From contig JAJZSM010000086.1 of assembly GCA_021849765.1 (NCBI GenBank), positions 1 through 6,732 of the forward strand: 6,732 nucleotides of DNA, read 5' to 3'. A model generated the notes under the pieces. That model was not told where the DNA came from, searched no databases, and saw nothing but the letters and a program-made list of their open reading frames with translations. The DNA is from Actinomycetes bacterium (lineage in GTDB: Bacteria; Actinomycetota; Acidimicrobiia; Acidimicrobiales; RAAP-2). Positions 1-6,732 of this stretch are shown here, piece by piece. Numbering within the stretch: the stretch's first letter is position 1; every line of letters starts with the position of its first letter. Made by a program: the position numbers and the translations under genes.

Positions 1-279
1 GGCATCGAGCCGCGAACGGTCACGAAGAACGTCGCGGACATCTTGAACCGGCTGCGCAGCGACGCCGGACCGGCACGCGAGCGCGCGCCAGAGTTCGTGG
101 GCCTCGAGGGGTCCCTGCCCGACGACCTCTCACGCGAGATCGCCCGAGTGGAGGCGGCCATGCTCGAGGCGGCCCGCGAGTTGCGCTTCGAGGAGGCCGC
201 CACGCTACGCGACCTCCTGCACACCCTGCAGCGCCAGGGGGTCGACCAAGGCGTCTTCGGCGGGTCCGTCGACCTCTGA
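1..279 (+). CDS. uvrB: UvrB C-terminal fragment (excinuclease ABC subunit B), 5' end outside the window
   Basis: This is the last 92 residues of UvrB, the helicase-like subunit that verifies DNA damage after UvrA loads it and then recruits UvrC. The reading frame is open from base 1 and ends at TGA 277-279. The fragment opens with GIEPRTVTKNV, which matches the stretch that follows the last helicase motif in UvrB ('..I.P.T..K.V'). A variable linker follows, and then a UVR motif at about fragment residues 42-76 (DDLSREIARVEAAMLEAARE, then LRFEEAATLRD). In the family this UVR motif is the helical hairpin that binds the matching motif in UvrC, which is encoded further down in this window. All helicase motifs and the beta-hairpin lie upstream, outside the window, so intactness of the gene cannot be judged. 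uvrA follows after only 16 bases. Identification is firm from the two motifs and the neighbours. Confidence 0.93.
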   Translation, partial: GIEPRTVTKNVADILNRLRSDAGPARERAPEFVGLEGSLPDDLSREIARVEAAMLEAARELRFEEAATLRDLLHTLQRQGVDQGVFGGSVDL

Positions 280-283
280 CCGG

Positions 284-289
284 TAGATT
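284..289 (+). promoter_or_regulatory. Candidate -10 element (TAGATT) for a leaderless uvrA transcript
   Basis: TAGATT fits the actinobacterial -10 consensus TANNNT. It sits exactly at -12 to -7 if transcription starts at the A of the uvrA ATG (296). No clear -35 (TTGAC-like) box is seen about 17 bases upstream. The uvrA start also lacks a good Shine-Dalgarno sequence, which is what a leaderless start would look like. A six-base match in a short gap can arise by chance, so this is a hypothesis. Confidence 0.35.
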
Positions 290-295
290 CACCTC

Positions 296-3133
296 ATGCC
301 TCAGTCGATCCGCGTCCAGGGTGCACGCGTCCACAACCTCAAGAACCTGGCGGTGGAGATCCCTCGCGATCGACTCGTGGTCTTCACGGGCCTCTCGGGA
401 TCAGGCAAATCATCGCTCGCCTTCGACACGATCTATGCCGAGGGCCAGCGCCGCTACGTCGAGAGCCTGTCGGCCTACGCCCGCCAGTTCCTCGGGCAGA
501 TGGACAAGCCGGACGTGGACTTCATCGAGGGACTGTCCCCGGCGATCTCCATCGACCAGAAGACCGCCTCGCGCAACCCGAGGTCCACGGTGGGCACGAT
601 CACCGAGATCCACGACTATCTGCGGCTGCTCTACGCGCGCATCGGCGTGCCCCACTGTCCCAACTGCGGCAAGCCGGTCAGTCGCCAGACGCCCCAACAG
701 ATTGTCGACCTCGTTCTTGAGCACCCCGCCGACGAGCGATTCATGGTGCTCGCCACGGTCGTGGACGGGCGTAAGGGCGAGTACAGCACGCTGCTGGATG
801 ACCTCGCTGGTCAGGGCTTCTCGCGCGTACGCGTCGACGGGACGGTGCTCGACCTCGCAGATCGAGCGTCACTGACCCTCGCTCGCTACGAACAGCACTC
901 CATTGACGTCGTGCTCGATCGCCTGACGGTCAAAGCGTCGAACCGCCAGCGCTTGACCGAATCGGTCGAGACTGCGCTCGCCCTGACCAAGGGGACCGTC
1001 TCGGTGCTCTTCCTGGCTGAGGACGAGGTTGTGCGCTACTCGGAGAAGTTGGCCTGCGCCGACTGCGGCATCAGCTTCAGCGAACTCGCGCCGCGCGACT
1101 TCTCGTTTAACTCGCCCTACGGCGCCTGCAGCGTCTGCACGGGACTCGGCACGCGCTACGAGGTGGACCCGGAACTCGTCGTGCCCGACCCGACCCGCTC
1201 GCTCGCCGACGGGGCGCTCGCGCCGTGGGCCGGCCAGCGCTTCAAGTACTTCGAACGCCTGATCGCCGGTATCGCCGAGATGGGTGGCTTCTCGGTGGAG
1301 ACGGCCTGGAACAAGTTGCGCGCGAAGGACCGCAAGCTCGTGCTCTACGGCGTCGAGAAGAAGTCAGTGCCCGTGCGCTACCGCAACCGTTACGGCAAGG
1401 TGCGCACCTACGACACCACCTACAACGGAATCGTCGAGTGGCTGGAGCGCAAGCGTAACGAGGCCGACGGCGACTGGTCGCGCGAGCAGGCCGAGCAGTA
1501 CATGCGCGAGGTCGAGTGCACGGCCTGTCGCGGACAACGCCTCAAGCCCGAGGTGCTCGCGGTGTGCGTCGCGGACCGCAGCATCGCCGACGTCAGCGCG
1601 ATGACCATCGACGAGGCCCTCGACTTCTTCTCGGACCTTCGCCTCTCGGCGCGTGATGAGACCATCGCTCACCAGGTGATCAAGGAGATCAACGAGCGCC
1701 TCACGTTCCTGATGGACGTCGGGCTCGACTACCTGACGTTGAGTCGTGGCTCGGCCTCGCTGTCGGGCGGTGAGGCCCAGCGGATCCGTTTGGCGTCACA
1801 GATCGGAAGCTATCTCGTGGGTGTGCTCTACGTGCTCGACGAGCCGTCGATCGGCCTCCACCAACGCGACAACCGTCGACTGATCGCGACCCTCGAGCGG
1901 CTGCGCGACCTCGGCAACTCGGTGATCGTGGTCGAACACGACGAGGAGACGATCCGCAGCGCGGACTTCATCGTCGACATCGGACCAGGGGCCGGGGAGT
2001 TCGGCGGTCGCGTGGTGCACGCCGGGTCCTACGAGGACCTGCTCGCCAACGAGGAGTCCATCACCGGTCAGTACCTCTCGGGACAGCGGGCGATCGATGT
2101 GCCGGCGACGCGCCGGGTCGGCGACGGCCACCGCTTGACCGTGGTCGGGGCACGGGCGAACAACCTGCGCGACGTCACCGTCGGCTTCCCCCTAGGCACC
2201 TTCGTCGCCGTAACCGGGGTGTCGGGCTCGGGCAAGTCGACCCTCGTCAACGCGATCCTCTTGAGTGCGCTCGAGCGCACCCTCAACGGGGCCAAGGTCA
2301 CCGCGGCGGCGCACCGATCCATCAAGGGCATCGAGTTCGTCGACAAGGTCGTCGCGGTCAACCAGCAGCCCATCGGGCGCACGCCGCGGTCGAACCCGGC
2401 GACGTACACGGGGCTCTTTGACAAGATCCGCAAGCTCTTCGCCGAGACCGCCGAATCCAAGGTGCGCGGGTACCTGCCGGGCCGCTTCTCCTTCAACGTG
2501 AAGGGGGGACGGTGCGAGACCTGCGCGGGCGACGGGACGATCAAGATCGAGATGCACTTCCTGCCCGACGTCTACGTCAACTGTGAGGTCTGCAACGGTG
2601 CGCGCTACAACCGCGAGACCCTGGAGATTCTCTATCGGGGTAAGTCGATCAGCGACGTGTTGAACATGCCGGTCGCCGAGGCGCTGACGTTCTTCGAACG
2701 CCAGCCGTCGATCATGCGCCACATCCAGAGCCTCTACGACGTGGGCCTCGGCTACGTTCGCCTCGGCCAGCCGGCCCCGACGTTATCCGGGGGCGAGGCC
2801 CAGCGCGTCAAGCTCGCCGCGGAGCTCGCCCGGCGCCCGACCGGTCACACGGTCTACGTCTTGGACGAGCCGACGACGGGTTTGCACTTCGACGATGTGC
2901 ACCGGCTCCTTGAGGTGCTGCACCGCCTGGTCGACCAGGGCAACACCGTGCTCGTCATCGAGCACAACCTCGACGTCGTGAAGACCGCCGACTGGGTCGT
3001 AGACCTCGGGCCCGACGGTGGTCGGCGTGGCGGCCTGGTGGTGGGTGAGGGCACGCCCGAGACCATCGCGGAACTGGACACCGCGACGGGTCACGTGCTG
3101 GCTGACGCGCTACGGGTGCGCGTGAGGACCTAA
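296..3133 (+). CDS. uvrA: UvrA, DNA damage sensor ATPase of the UvrABC excinuclease
   Basis: UvrA dimerises, scans DNA for bulky lesions and hands damaged sites to UvrB in the cytoplasm. The 945-residue product is full length for the family (E. coli 940). It shows the tandem ABC ATPase layout. In the first ATPase, Walker A is GLSGSGKSS at 32-40, the ABC signature LSGGEAQR is at 489-496, and Walker B ends in DEP at 515-517. In the second, Walker A is GVSGSGKST at 641-649, the signature LSGGEAQR starts at 830, and DEP is at 857-859. Zinc-binding cysteines are present as C254/C257/C278/C281 and C740/C743/C763/C766. Further CxxC pairs are at C121/C124 and C408/C411. The start codon is the first ATG after uvrB and gives the usual N-terminus ([13 protein letters not shown]). 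There is only a weak GGTAG at 282-286 upstream. It ends in TAATG, overlapping uvrC by one base. All key motifs are intact, so it should be active. Confidence 0.98.
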   Translation: MPQSIRVQGARVHNLKNLAVEIPRDRLVVFTGLSGSGKSSLAFDTIYAEGQRRYVESLSAYARQFLGQMDKPDVDFIEGLSPAISIDQKTASRNPRSTVGTITEIHDYLRLLYARIGVPHCPNCGKPVSRQTPQQIVDLVLEHPADERFMVLATVVDGRKGEYSTLLDDLAGQGFSRVRVDGTVLDLADRASLTLARYEQHSIDVVLDRLTVKASNRQRLTESVETALALTKGTVSVLFLAEDEVVRYSEKLACADCGISFSELAPRDFSFNSPYGACSVCTGLGTRYEVDPELVVPDPTRSLADGALAPWAGQRFKYFERLIAGIAEMGGFSVETAWNKLRAKDRKLVLYGVEKKSVPVRYRNRYGKVRTYDTTYNGIVEWLERKRNEADGDWSREQAEQYMREVECTACRGQRLKPEVLAVCVADRSIADVSAMTIDEALDFFSDLRLSARDETIAHQVIKEINERLTFLMDVGLDYLTLSRGSASLSGGEAQRIRLASQIGSYLVGVLYVLDEPSIGLHQRDNRRLIATLERLRDLGNSVIVVEHDEETIRSADFIVDIGPGAGEFGGRVVHAGSYEDLLANEESITGQYLSGQRAIDVPATRRVGDGHRLTVVGARANNLRDVTVGFPLGTFVAVTGVSGSGKSTLVNAILLSALERTLNGAKVTAAAHRSIKGIEFVDKVVAVNQQPIGRTPRSNPATYTGLFDKIRKLFAETAESKVRGYLPGRFSFNVKGGRCETCAGDGTIKIEMHFLPDVYVNCEVCNGARYNRETLEILYRGKSISDVLNMPVAEALTFFERQPSIMRHIQSLYDVGLGYVRLGQPAPTLSGGEAQRVKLAAELARRPTGHTVYVLDEPTTGLHFDDVHRLLEVLHRLVDQGNTVLVIEHNLDVVKTADWVVDLGPDGGRRGGLVVGEGTPETIAELDTATGHVLADALRVRVRT

Positions 3134-4995
3134 TGCTCACGAAGCCCGGCGCGATCCCGCGGGCGAGCGGCTGCTACCTGTTTCGAAACGAGCGCGGCAC
3201 GGTGATCTACGTCGGCAAGGCGCGCTCTCTGACCCAGCGACTGTCGAGCTACTTCCAACGGCGCGAGGCGCTGAGCCCTAAGACCCAGGCGCTGATGGAC
3301 GAGGCGACCTCGGTGGAGTGGATCGTCACCCCGAGCGAGGTCGACGCGCTGATCCTCGAGAACGAGCTCATCAAGGAGAACCAGCCGCACTACAACCTGC
3401 GACTGAAGGACGACAAGACCTACCCGTATGTGGCCATCGACGCCCGCACGCCCTTCCCGGTGCCCTACGTGACCCGTTCCCAGCACGTCAGCGGGGTTCG
3501 ATATTTCGGCCCCTTCGTTGAGGTGCGCGCACTGCGCGCGACCATGGACGAGCTCTTGCAGGTCTACCCACTTCGCACCTGCTCGCGTCACAAGTACGAC
3601 TACCAGCGCCGTATCCAACGCCCGTGTCTGCTCTATGACATCGGCAAGTGCTCGGGCCCGTGCGTCGGGGCCATCGACCCCGACGGGTACGCCGCGTTGG
3701 TTGAATCGTGGGCGAGGTTCTTTGAGGGCGAGGTCCGGCCCCTGCGCCGTACCCTCGAGGCGCGCATGGCCGAGGCCTCGACGAACCAGCACTACGAGGC
3801 GGCTGCACGCTTGCGCGACGGCCTCGCCGCGCTCGCGCGCGCCTCGAATGACCAGGTCATCGTCCTCGACGACCACACTAACCTCGACGCGGTCGCGGTG
3901 CGGATCGCGGGCAACCGCGCCGGCGTCGTACGGTTCCGGATTCGACACGGCCGCATTATCGGACGCCAGGTGCACTTCGTGGATCGCGCCCTCGACGAGA
4001 GCCCCGCTGAAGTTCTTGAGTCGGTGCTGGCGTCACTCTTCGCCGATCCGCTCGACGTCCCGCGCGAGGTGATCACGAATGTTGACGCGGACCCGGCGCT
4101 CGTGCGCGCCTTCCTGAGCGAGCGGCGCGGTTCGGTGGTGTCGGTGGCGACGCCCCAGCGTGGTCGGCGTCGCCGAGTGCTCGACATGGCCGAGGCCGAC
4201 GCGGACGCGGTGATGGAGCGCGACTCGCATCGCCGGGAGTACGACTACAACGTCCGCTCTCGGGCGCTCCAGGAAATCGGCGCCGCGCTCGGCCTAGAGC
4301 GCCCGCCATTTCGTATCGAGTGTTTCGATATGAGTCACCTCCAGGGCACGAACTACGTGGGCTCCATGGTCGTCTTCGAGGACGGCGTGGCCAAGAAGTC
4401 CGACTACCGACGCTTCCACGTTCGCGAGACGGTCGGCAACGACGATGTGGGCGCGATGTTTGAGGTCGTACGTCGACGCCTCAGTCACTGGGGCGAAACC
4501 GGTGACGGAGCCGCGTTCCGCGATCCCGACCTCATCGTGATCGACGGCGGACTTCCCCAACTCCACGCGGCGATGCGCGCGGCCGAGGCGGTTGAGCTCC
4601 TCGGACGGGTGGAGTTCACCGCGCTCGCCAAGCGCGAGGAGCTCCTCTACCGACCCGATGTGGCGAACCCGATCATGCTCGAGCGGGGCTCGGAGTCGCT
4701 TTATCTAGTTCAGCGGATCCGCGACGAGGCGCACCGTTTCGCTATCACGTTCCACCGCTCCAAGCGGGGAAGGGCGATGGTGGCGACTTCGCTCGAAGGT
4801 GTCGCCGGGCTGGGCCCCCAGCGCCGCAACCGGCTGTTGCTCGAGTGCGGGTCGCTTGACAATTTGCGCGCAATGACCCTCGAGGAGTTACTCACGATCC
4901 GGTGGCTGCCGGACGAGGTCGCGCGGAGCCTCTACGATCACTTACAAGCGCCGACGGTGCGGCGGCCGTCCAAGGAGACGACTGACGATGGGTGA
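3133..4995 (+). CDS. uvrC: UvrC, dual-incision nuclease subunit of the UvrABC excinuclease
   Basis: UvrC binds the UvrB-DNA complex and cuts the damaged strand 3' and then 5' of the lesion. The 620-residue protein has every expected domain. The N-terminal GIY-YIG nuclease (about 5-90) has GCY at 13-15, YVGKA at 26-30, R36, E76 and N88. Four cysteines, C150, C165, C173 and C177, match those that ligate a 4Fe-4S cluster in E. coli UvrC. A UVR motif at about 201-235 binds UvrB. The C-terminal RNase H-like nuclease has the acidic and histidine residues D399 (CFDMSH), D471 (IDGG) and H534 (DEAHRFA). A helix-hairpin-helix region follows at about 552-605; its first hairpin is normal (GVAGLGPQRR), but the second lacks the usual glycines (TIRWLPDEVA). 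GAGGA at 3124-3128, inside the end of uvrA, can serve as ribosome binding site, with a short four-base spacer. The end overlaps rapZ by eight bases. Confidence 0.97.
   Translation: MLTKPGAIPRASGCYLFRNERGTVIYVGKARSLTQRLSSYFQRREALSPKTQALMDEATSVEWIVTPSEVDALILENELIKENQPHYNLRLKDDKTYPYVAIDARTPFPVPYVTRSQHVSGVRYFGPFVEVRALRATMDELLQVYPLRTCSRHKYDYQRRIQRPCLLYDIGKCSGPCVGAIDPDGYAALVESWARFFEGEVRPLRRTLEARMAEASTNQHYEAAARLRDGLAALARASNDQVIVLDDHTNLDAVAVRIAGNRAGVVRFRIRHGRIIGRQVHFVDRALDESPAEVLESVLASLFADPLDVPREVITNVDADPALVRAFLSERRGSVVSVATPQRGRRRRVLDMAEADADAVMERDSHRREYDYNVRSRALQEIGAALGLERPPFRIECFDMSHLQGTNYVGSMVVFEDGVAKKSDYRRFHVRETVGNDDVGAMFEVVRRRLSHWGETGDGAAFRDPDLIVIDGGLPQLHAAMRAAEAVELLGRVEFTALAKREELLYRPDVANPIMLERGSESLYLVQRIRDEAHRFAITFHRSKRGRAMVATSLEGVAGLGPQRRNRLLLECGSLDNLRAMTLEELLTIRWLPDEVARSLYDHLQAPTVRRPSKETTDDG
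4972..4977 (+). promoter_or_regulatory. Ribosome binding site of rapZ (AAGGAG)
   Basis: AAGGAG lies ten bases before the ATG at 4988, inside the last codons of uvrC. It is a near-consensus Shine-Dalgarno sequence and supports this start for rapZ, which overlaps the uvrC stop. It means rapZ can recruit ribosomes by itself as well as through coupling to uvrC translation. Confidence 0.8.
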
Positions 4996-5830
4996 GATTC
5001 TGCTGGTGACGGGGATGTCGGGGGCCGGACGGTCGACCGTATCGGCGGCCTTGGAGGACCTCGGTTGGTTCGTGATCGACAACCTGCCCCTCGAACTCGT
5101 CGTGCGGGTCGGTGAGCTCGCGACCGCGGGGAACCTCGACTACGCCGGGGTGGCTTTCGTCGTGGGACGCAGCGGCCGGGTTCAGCCGGCGGCCCTGATC
5201 GAGGTGGAGCAGGAGCTGCAGTTAAAACACGGCGGCGCGAAGATCCTCTTCCTCGACGCCCCCGACGACGTGCTCATCAGTCGCTACGAGGGCAACCGAC
5301 GCCGCCATCCCTACCCGGCGCCGACCCTCGCGGACTCGATCGCGGCCGAGCGTTCGCTGCTCCAGCCGCTGCGTGACGCGGCGGACCTGGTGATCGACAC
5401 CGGGTCGATCAACACCAACCAGTTGCGCGCGCGCATCGTGGAGACCTTCGCGCCGGTGGGCACGGACTCGCTGCGGGTGTCGCTCGTTTCCTTCGGCTAC
5501 GCGAACGGCATCCCGCGAGACGTGGACCTCGTGTTCGACTGTCGGTTCCTGCCCAACCCCCACTGGGTCGAGGAGCTTCGCCCGATGAGCGGACTGGACG
5601 AGCCGGTGGCGAGCTACGTGCTCGGCCAGGAGCCGGCCCAGCACTTGGTGGCCGACGTGGTGTCGATGCTTGAGTGGCAGATCCCGGCCTTCGCGAAGGA
5701 GGGCAAGTCCTACCTCTCGGTAGCCCTCGGCTGCACTGGCGGGCGCCACCGCTCGGTTGCCATCGCCGAGGAGATCCGACGTCGGCTCAACATCACCAAC
5801 AACGTCTACCATCGCGATATCAACCGATGA
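4988..5830 (+). CDS. rapZ: RapZ/YvcJ-family nucleotide-binding protein
   Basis: The 280-residue protein belongs to the RapZ (formerly YvcJ/YhbJ) P-loop family (E. coli RapZ 284 residues). The N-terminal nucleotide-binding half has Walker A GMSGAGRS at 9-16, followed by the family signature WFVIDNLP at 27-34 and a hydrophobic strand ending in LFLDAP (87-92). The C-terminal half, which in E. coli binds RNA and a sugar-phosphate ligand, has SFGYANGIPRDVD (168-180), the DCRFLPNPHW block (184-193), a G-D-V-Y segment (202-210) and the GCTGGRHRS loop (248-256). In E. coli the protein senses glucosamine-6-phosphate and directs decay of the small RNA GlmZ. That RNA circuit is confined to enterobacteria, so here only nucleotide binding and a regulatory role tied to envelope precursors or carbon flow can be inferred. 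It overlaps uvrC by eight bases and yvcK by four (ATGA), indicating translational coupling. The C-terminal tail is less basic than in E. coli RapZ. Confidence 0.96.
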   Translation: MGEILLVTGMSGAGRSTVSAALEDLGWFVIDNLPLELVVRVGELATAGNLDYAGVAFVVGRSGRVQPAALIEVEQELQLKHGGAKILFLDAPDDVLISRYEGNRRRHPYPAPTLADSIAAERSLLQPLRDAADLVIDTGSINTNQLRARIVETFAPVGTDSLRVSLVSFGYANGIPRDVDLVFDCRFLPNPHWVEELRPMSGLDEPVASYVLGQEPAQHLVADVVSMLEWQIPAFAKEGKSYLSVALGCTGGRHRSVAIAEEIRRRLNITNNVYHRDINR

Positions 5831-6684
5831 AGGCGGTCGCGGTCGGGGGCGGCCACGGTACGGCCGTCTCGCTGCGGGCACTCAAACGACTGACCGAAGA
5901 CGTCACCGGCATCGTCTCGGTGGCAGACGATGGGGGCTCGACGGGCCGCCTTCGCGCCATGCTCAATGTGGCGGCGGTGGGTGACCTGCGTAAGTGCCTC
6001 GGCGCGCTCGCCGACCCCGGGAACCCACTCACCCGGTCATTCGAGCACCGTTTCAGCGTGGGCGAGCTCGCCGGACACGCGGTGGGCAACCTCCTGCTTG
6101 TGGGGCTCGTGGACGCGACCGGTGACCTCGAGGAGTCGGTGCTCGCCCTTGCCGAGGTCATGGGCGTGACGGGCTCGATTGTGCCGGCGAGCACCACCGG
6201 GGTGGTGCTGTGCGCGAGCACCGAGGACGGTGACACGCGCGGTCAGAGCGCGATCGCTGACTGCGCCACGATCCGGCGCATCAGCTTCGACCCCTCGAAC
6301 GCGGCGGCCCCAATTCGGGCGGTCGAGGCCATCGAACGAGCTGACGTGGTGGTGGTCGGTCCCGGCTCGCTCTACACGAGCGTCATCGCGGCCGCGGCGA
6401 TCCCGGGAATCACCCAGGCGATCGCGGGCACGCGGGCCCGGATCGTCTATGTGGCCAACCTGCATCCCGAGGTACCCGAGACCTCGGGCTACAGCCTGCA
6501 AGATCACGTCGACGCGTTGGCGCGCCACGGGGTGACACCCGACGTCATTCTCGTCGACGGACTCGGCGAGTATGCCACCTCCCCGTGCACGGCGCCGACC
6601 TACATCGCGCCGCTGTCGGGGGTCGGGGGGCTCGTGCACGATGTGCAACACTTGTCTGACGCCATCCGCGCCGCCACCGAGTGA
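5827..6684 (+). CDS. yvcK: YvcK/CuvA-family protein (UDP-sugar-binding gluconeogenesis factor)
   Basis: The 285-residue product is a YvcK (CuvA in mycobacteria) protein of the CofD-like fold. Conserved blocks are visible in order: the N-terminal strand and glycine loop AVGGGHGT (5-12), VADDGGSTGRLR (32-43), GDLRKCLGAL (52-61), EHRF (73-76), LAGHAVGNLLLVGL (81-94), VVVGPGSLYTSV (175-186), and the NLHPEVPETSGYSLQDHV segment (211-228). In Bacillus subtilis and mycobacteria the family binds UDP-sugars such as UDP-GlcNAc and is needed for growth on gluconeogenic carbon sources and for normal cell wall synthesis and shape. The ATG at 5827 is chosen because it forms the ATGA overlap with the rapZ stop and begins right at the conserved glycine loop. 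The in-frame ATG at 5674 would add 51 non-conserved residues inside rapZ. No strong Shine-Dalgarno precedes the start, so translation is probably coupled to rapZ. It is shorter than B. subtilis YvcK (about 317) at the C-terminal end. Confidence 0.94.
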   Translation: MKAVAVGGGHGTAVSLRALKRLTEDVTGIVSVADDGGSTGRLRAMLNVAAVGDLRKCLGALADPGNPLTRSFEHRFSVGELAGHAVGNLLLVGLVDATGDLEESVLALAEVMGVTGSIVPASTTGVVLCASTEDGDTRGQSAIADCATIRRISFDPSNAAAPIRAVEAIERADVVVVGPGSLYTSVIAAAAIPGITQAIAGTRARIVYVANLHPEVPETSGYSLQDHVDALARHGVTPDVILVDGLGEYATSPCTAPTYIAPLSGVGGLVHDVQHLSDAIRAATE

Positions 6685-6696
6685 CCACGGGCGTCC

Positions 6697-6704
6697 AGGA
6701 GGAG
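6697..6704 (+). promoter_or_regulatory. Strong ribosome binding site of the last gene (AGGAGGAG)
   Basis: AGGAGG at 6697-6702, extended to AGGAGGAG, lies eight bases before the ATG at 6711. This is the best Shine-Dalgarno match in the window and suits a highly expressed glycolytic gene. It lies within the 26-base gap after yvcK, which shows no terminator and no recognisable -10/-35 pair. Confidence 0.85.
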
Positions 6705-6710
6705 AACGAC

Positions 6711-6732
6711 ATGACTATTCGCGTAGCGATCA
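6711..6732 (+). CDS. gap: Start of probable glyceraldehyde-3-phosphate dehydrogenase, cut by the window end
   Basis: Only seven codons are visible (MTIRVAI). They read as the first beta strand of a Rossmann fold and match the usual start of type I GAPDH, which continues NGFGRIGR. That glycine motif would fall just past the window, so it cannot be seen here. The strong Shine-Dalgarno sequence and the position after yvcK support gap, because in actinobacteria gap-pgk-tpi lies downstream of the uvrC-rapZ-yvcK-whiA cluster. The enzyme oxidises glyceraldehyde-3-phosphate to 1,3-bisphosphoglycerate in glycolysis. The alternative whiA is unlikely, since WhiA proteins do not begin with a hydrophobic RVAI strand. 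Another Rossmann protein cannot be fully excluded. Confidence 0.68.

Noticed and set aside
240..247. Palindrome GGTCGACC near the uvrB end
   Set aside because: It is short, within coding sequence, and GTCGAC recurs often in this GC-rich DNA.
280..295. SOS (LexA) operator upstream of uvrA
   Set aside because: No TCGAAC-N4-GTTCGA-like palindrome is in the gap. Scattered TCGAAC half-sites inside the coding regions have no matching partner.
2068..2722. Overlapping minus-strand open frames opposite uvrA
   Set aside because: They mirror the codon pattern of uvrA, have low-complexity arginine/valine-rich products and no ribosome binding site that sets them apart.
3180..3189. Perfect 10-base palindrome GTTTCGAAAC early in uvrC
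   Set aside because: It is explained by the codons of the conserved CYLFRNE stretch, lies within the gene, and does not match a known operator well enough.
3130..3975. Long open frame of 281 codons on the minus strand opposite the 5' half of uvrC
   Set aside because: It is antisense to a clearly conserved UvrC. Its product shows no recognisable domain, and long antisense frames are common in high-GC coding DNA.
5674..5826. Upstream in-frame ATG that would extend YvcK by 51 residues
   Set aside because: The extension lies wholly inside conserved rapZ coding sequence, is not YvcK-like, and the ATG at 5827 starts directly at the conserved N-terminal glycine loop.
6685..6710. Terminator or separate promoter between yvcK and the last gene
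   Set aside because: No stem-loop with a T run and no paired -10/-35 boxes can be seen; only the ribosome binding site stands out.

Overview
The window is a tightly packed, single-strand stretch of bacterial chromosome. It has high GC, with third codon positions dominated by G and C, and every gene is on the + strand. In order it holds: the 3' end of uvrB, complete uvrA, complete uvrC, complete rapZ (yvcJ family), complete yvcK/cuvA (gluconeogenesis-factor family), and the first codons of a gene that is most likely gap (glyceraldehyde-3-phosphate dehydrogenase). The order uvrC-rapZ-yvcK followed by glycolytic genes is a known actinobacterial arrangement. Together with the base composition and the protein style (for example the RapZ Walker A motif GMSGAGRS), it points to a high-GC actinobacterium. 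It does not look like a typical Streptomyces or Mycobacterium, because whiA is missing from its usual place and uvrB and uvrA are joined directly to uvrC. A deep-branching class such as Acidimicrobiia is a reasonable guess, but the sequence alone does not prove it.

Layout: positions 1-279 are the UvrB C-terminal tail with its UVR motif. After a 16-base gap comes uvrA (296-3133). uvrA and uvrC overlap by one base (TAATG), uvrC and rapZ by eight, and rapZ and yvcK by four (ATGA). A 26-base gap with a strong Shine-Dalgarno sequence precedes the last, truncated gene (6711 onward). No intergenic stretch exceeds 26 bases, and there is no visible terminator, RNA gene, repeat array, mobile element or CRISPR.

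Function: UvrA, UvrB and UvrC form the complete nucleotide excision repair excinuclease. UvrA finds the lesion and loads UvrB, then UvrC cuts on both sides. RapZ and YvcK are nucleotide- and sugar-nucleotide-binding regulators linked to cell envelope precursor and central carbon control, which fits a glycolytic gene directly downstream. The overlaps imply co-transcription and translational coupling from uvrA through yvcK.

No previously undescribed system is evident; this is conserved housekeeping DNA. The points worth a second look are the missing whiA, a possible leaderless promoter placed exactly at the uvrA start, and a few departures from family consensus in UvrC, UvrA, RapZ and YvcK.
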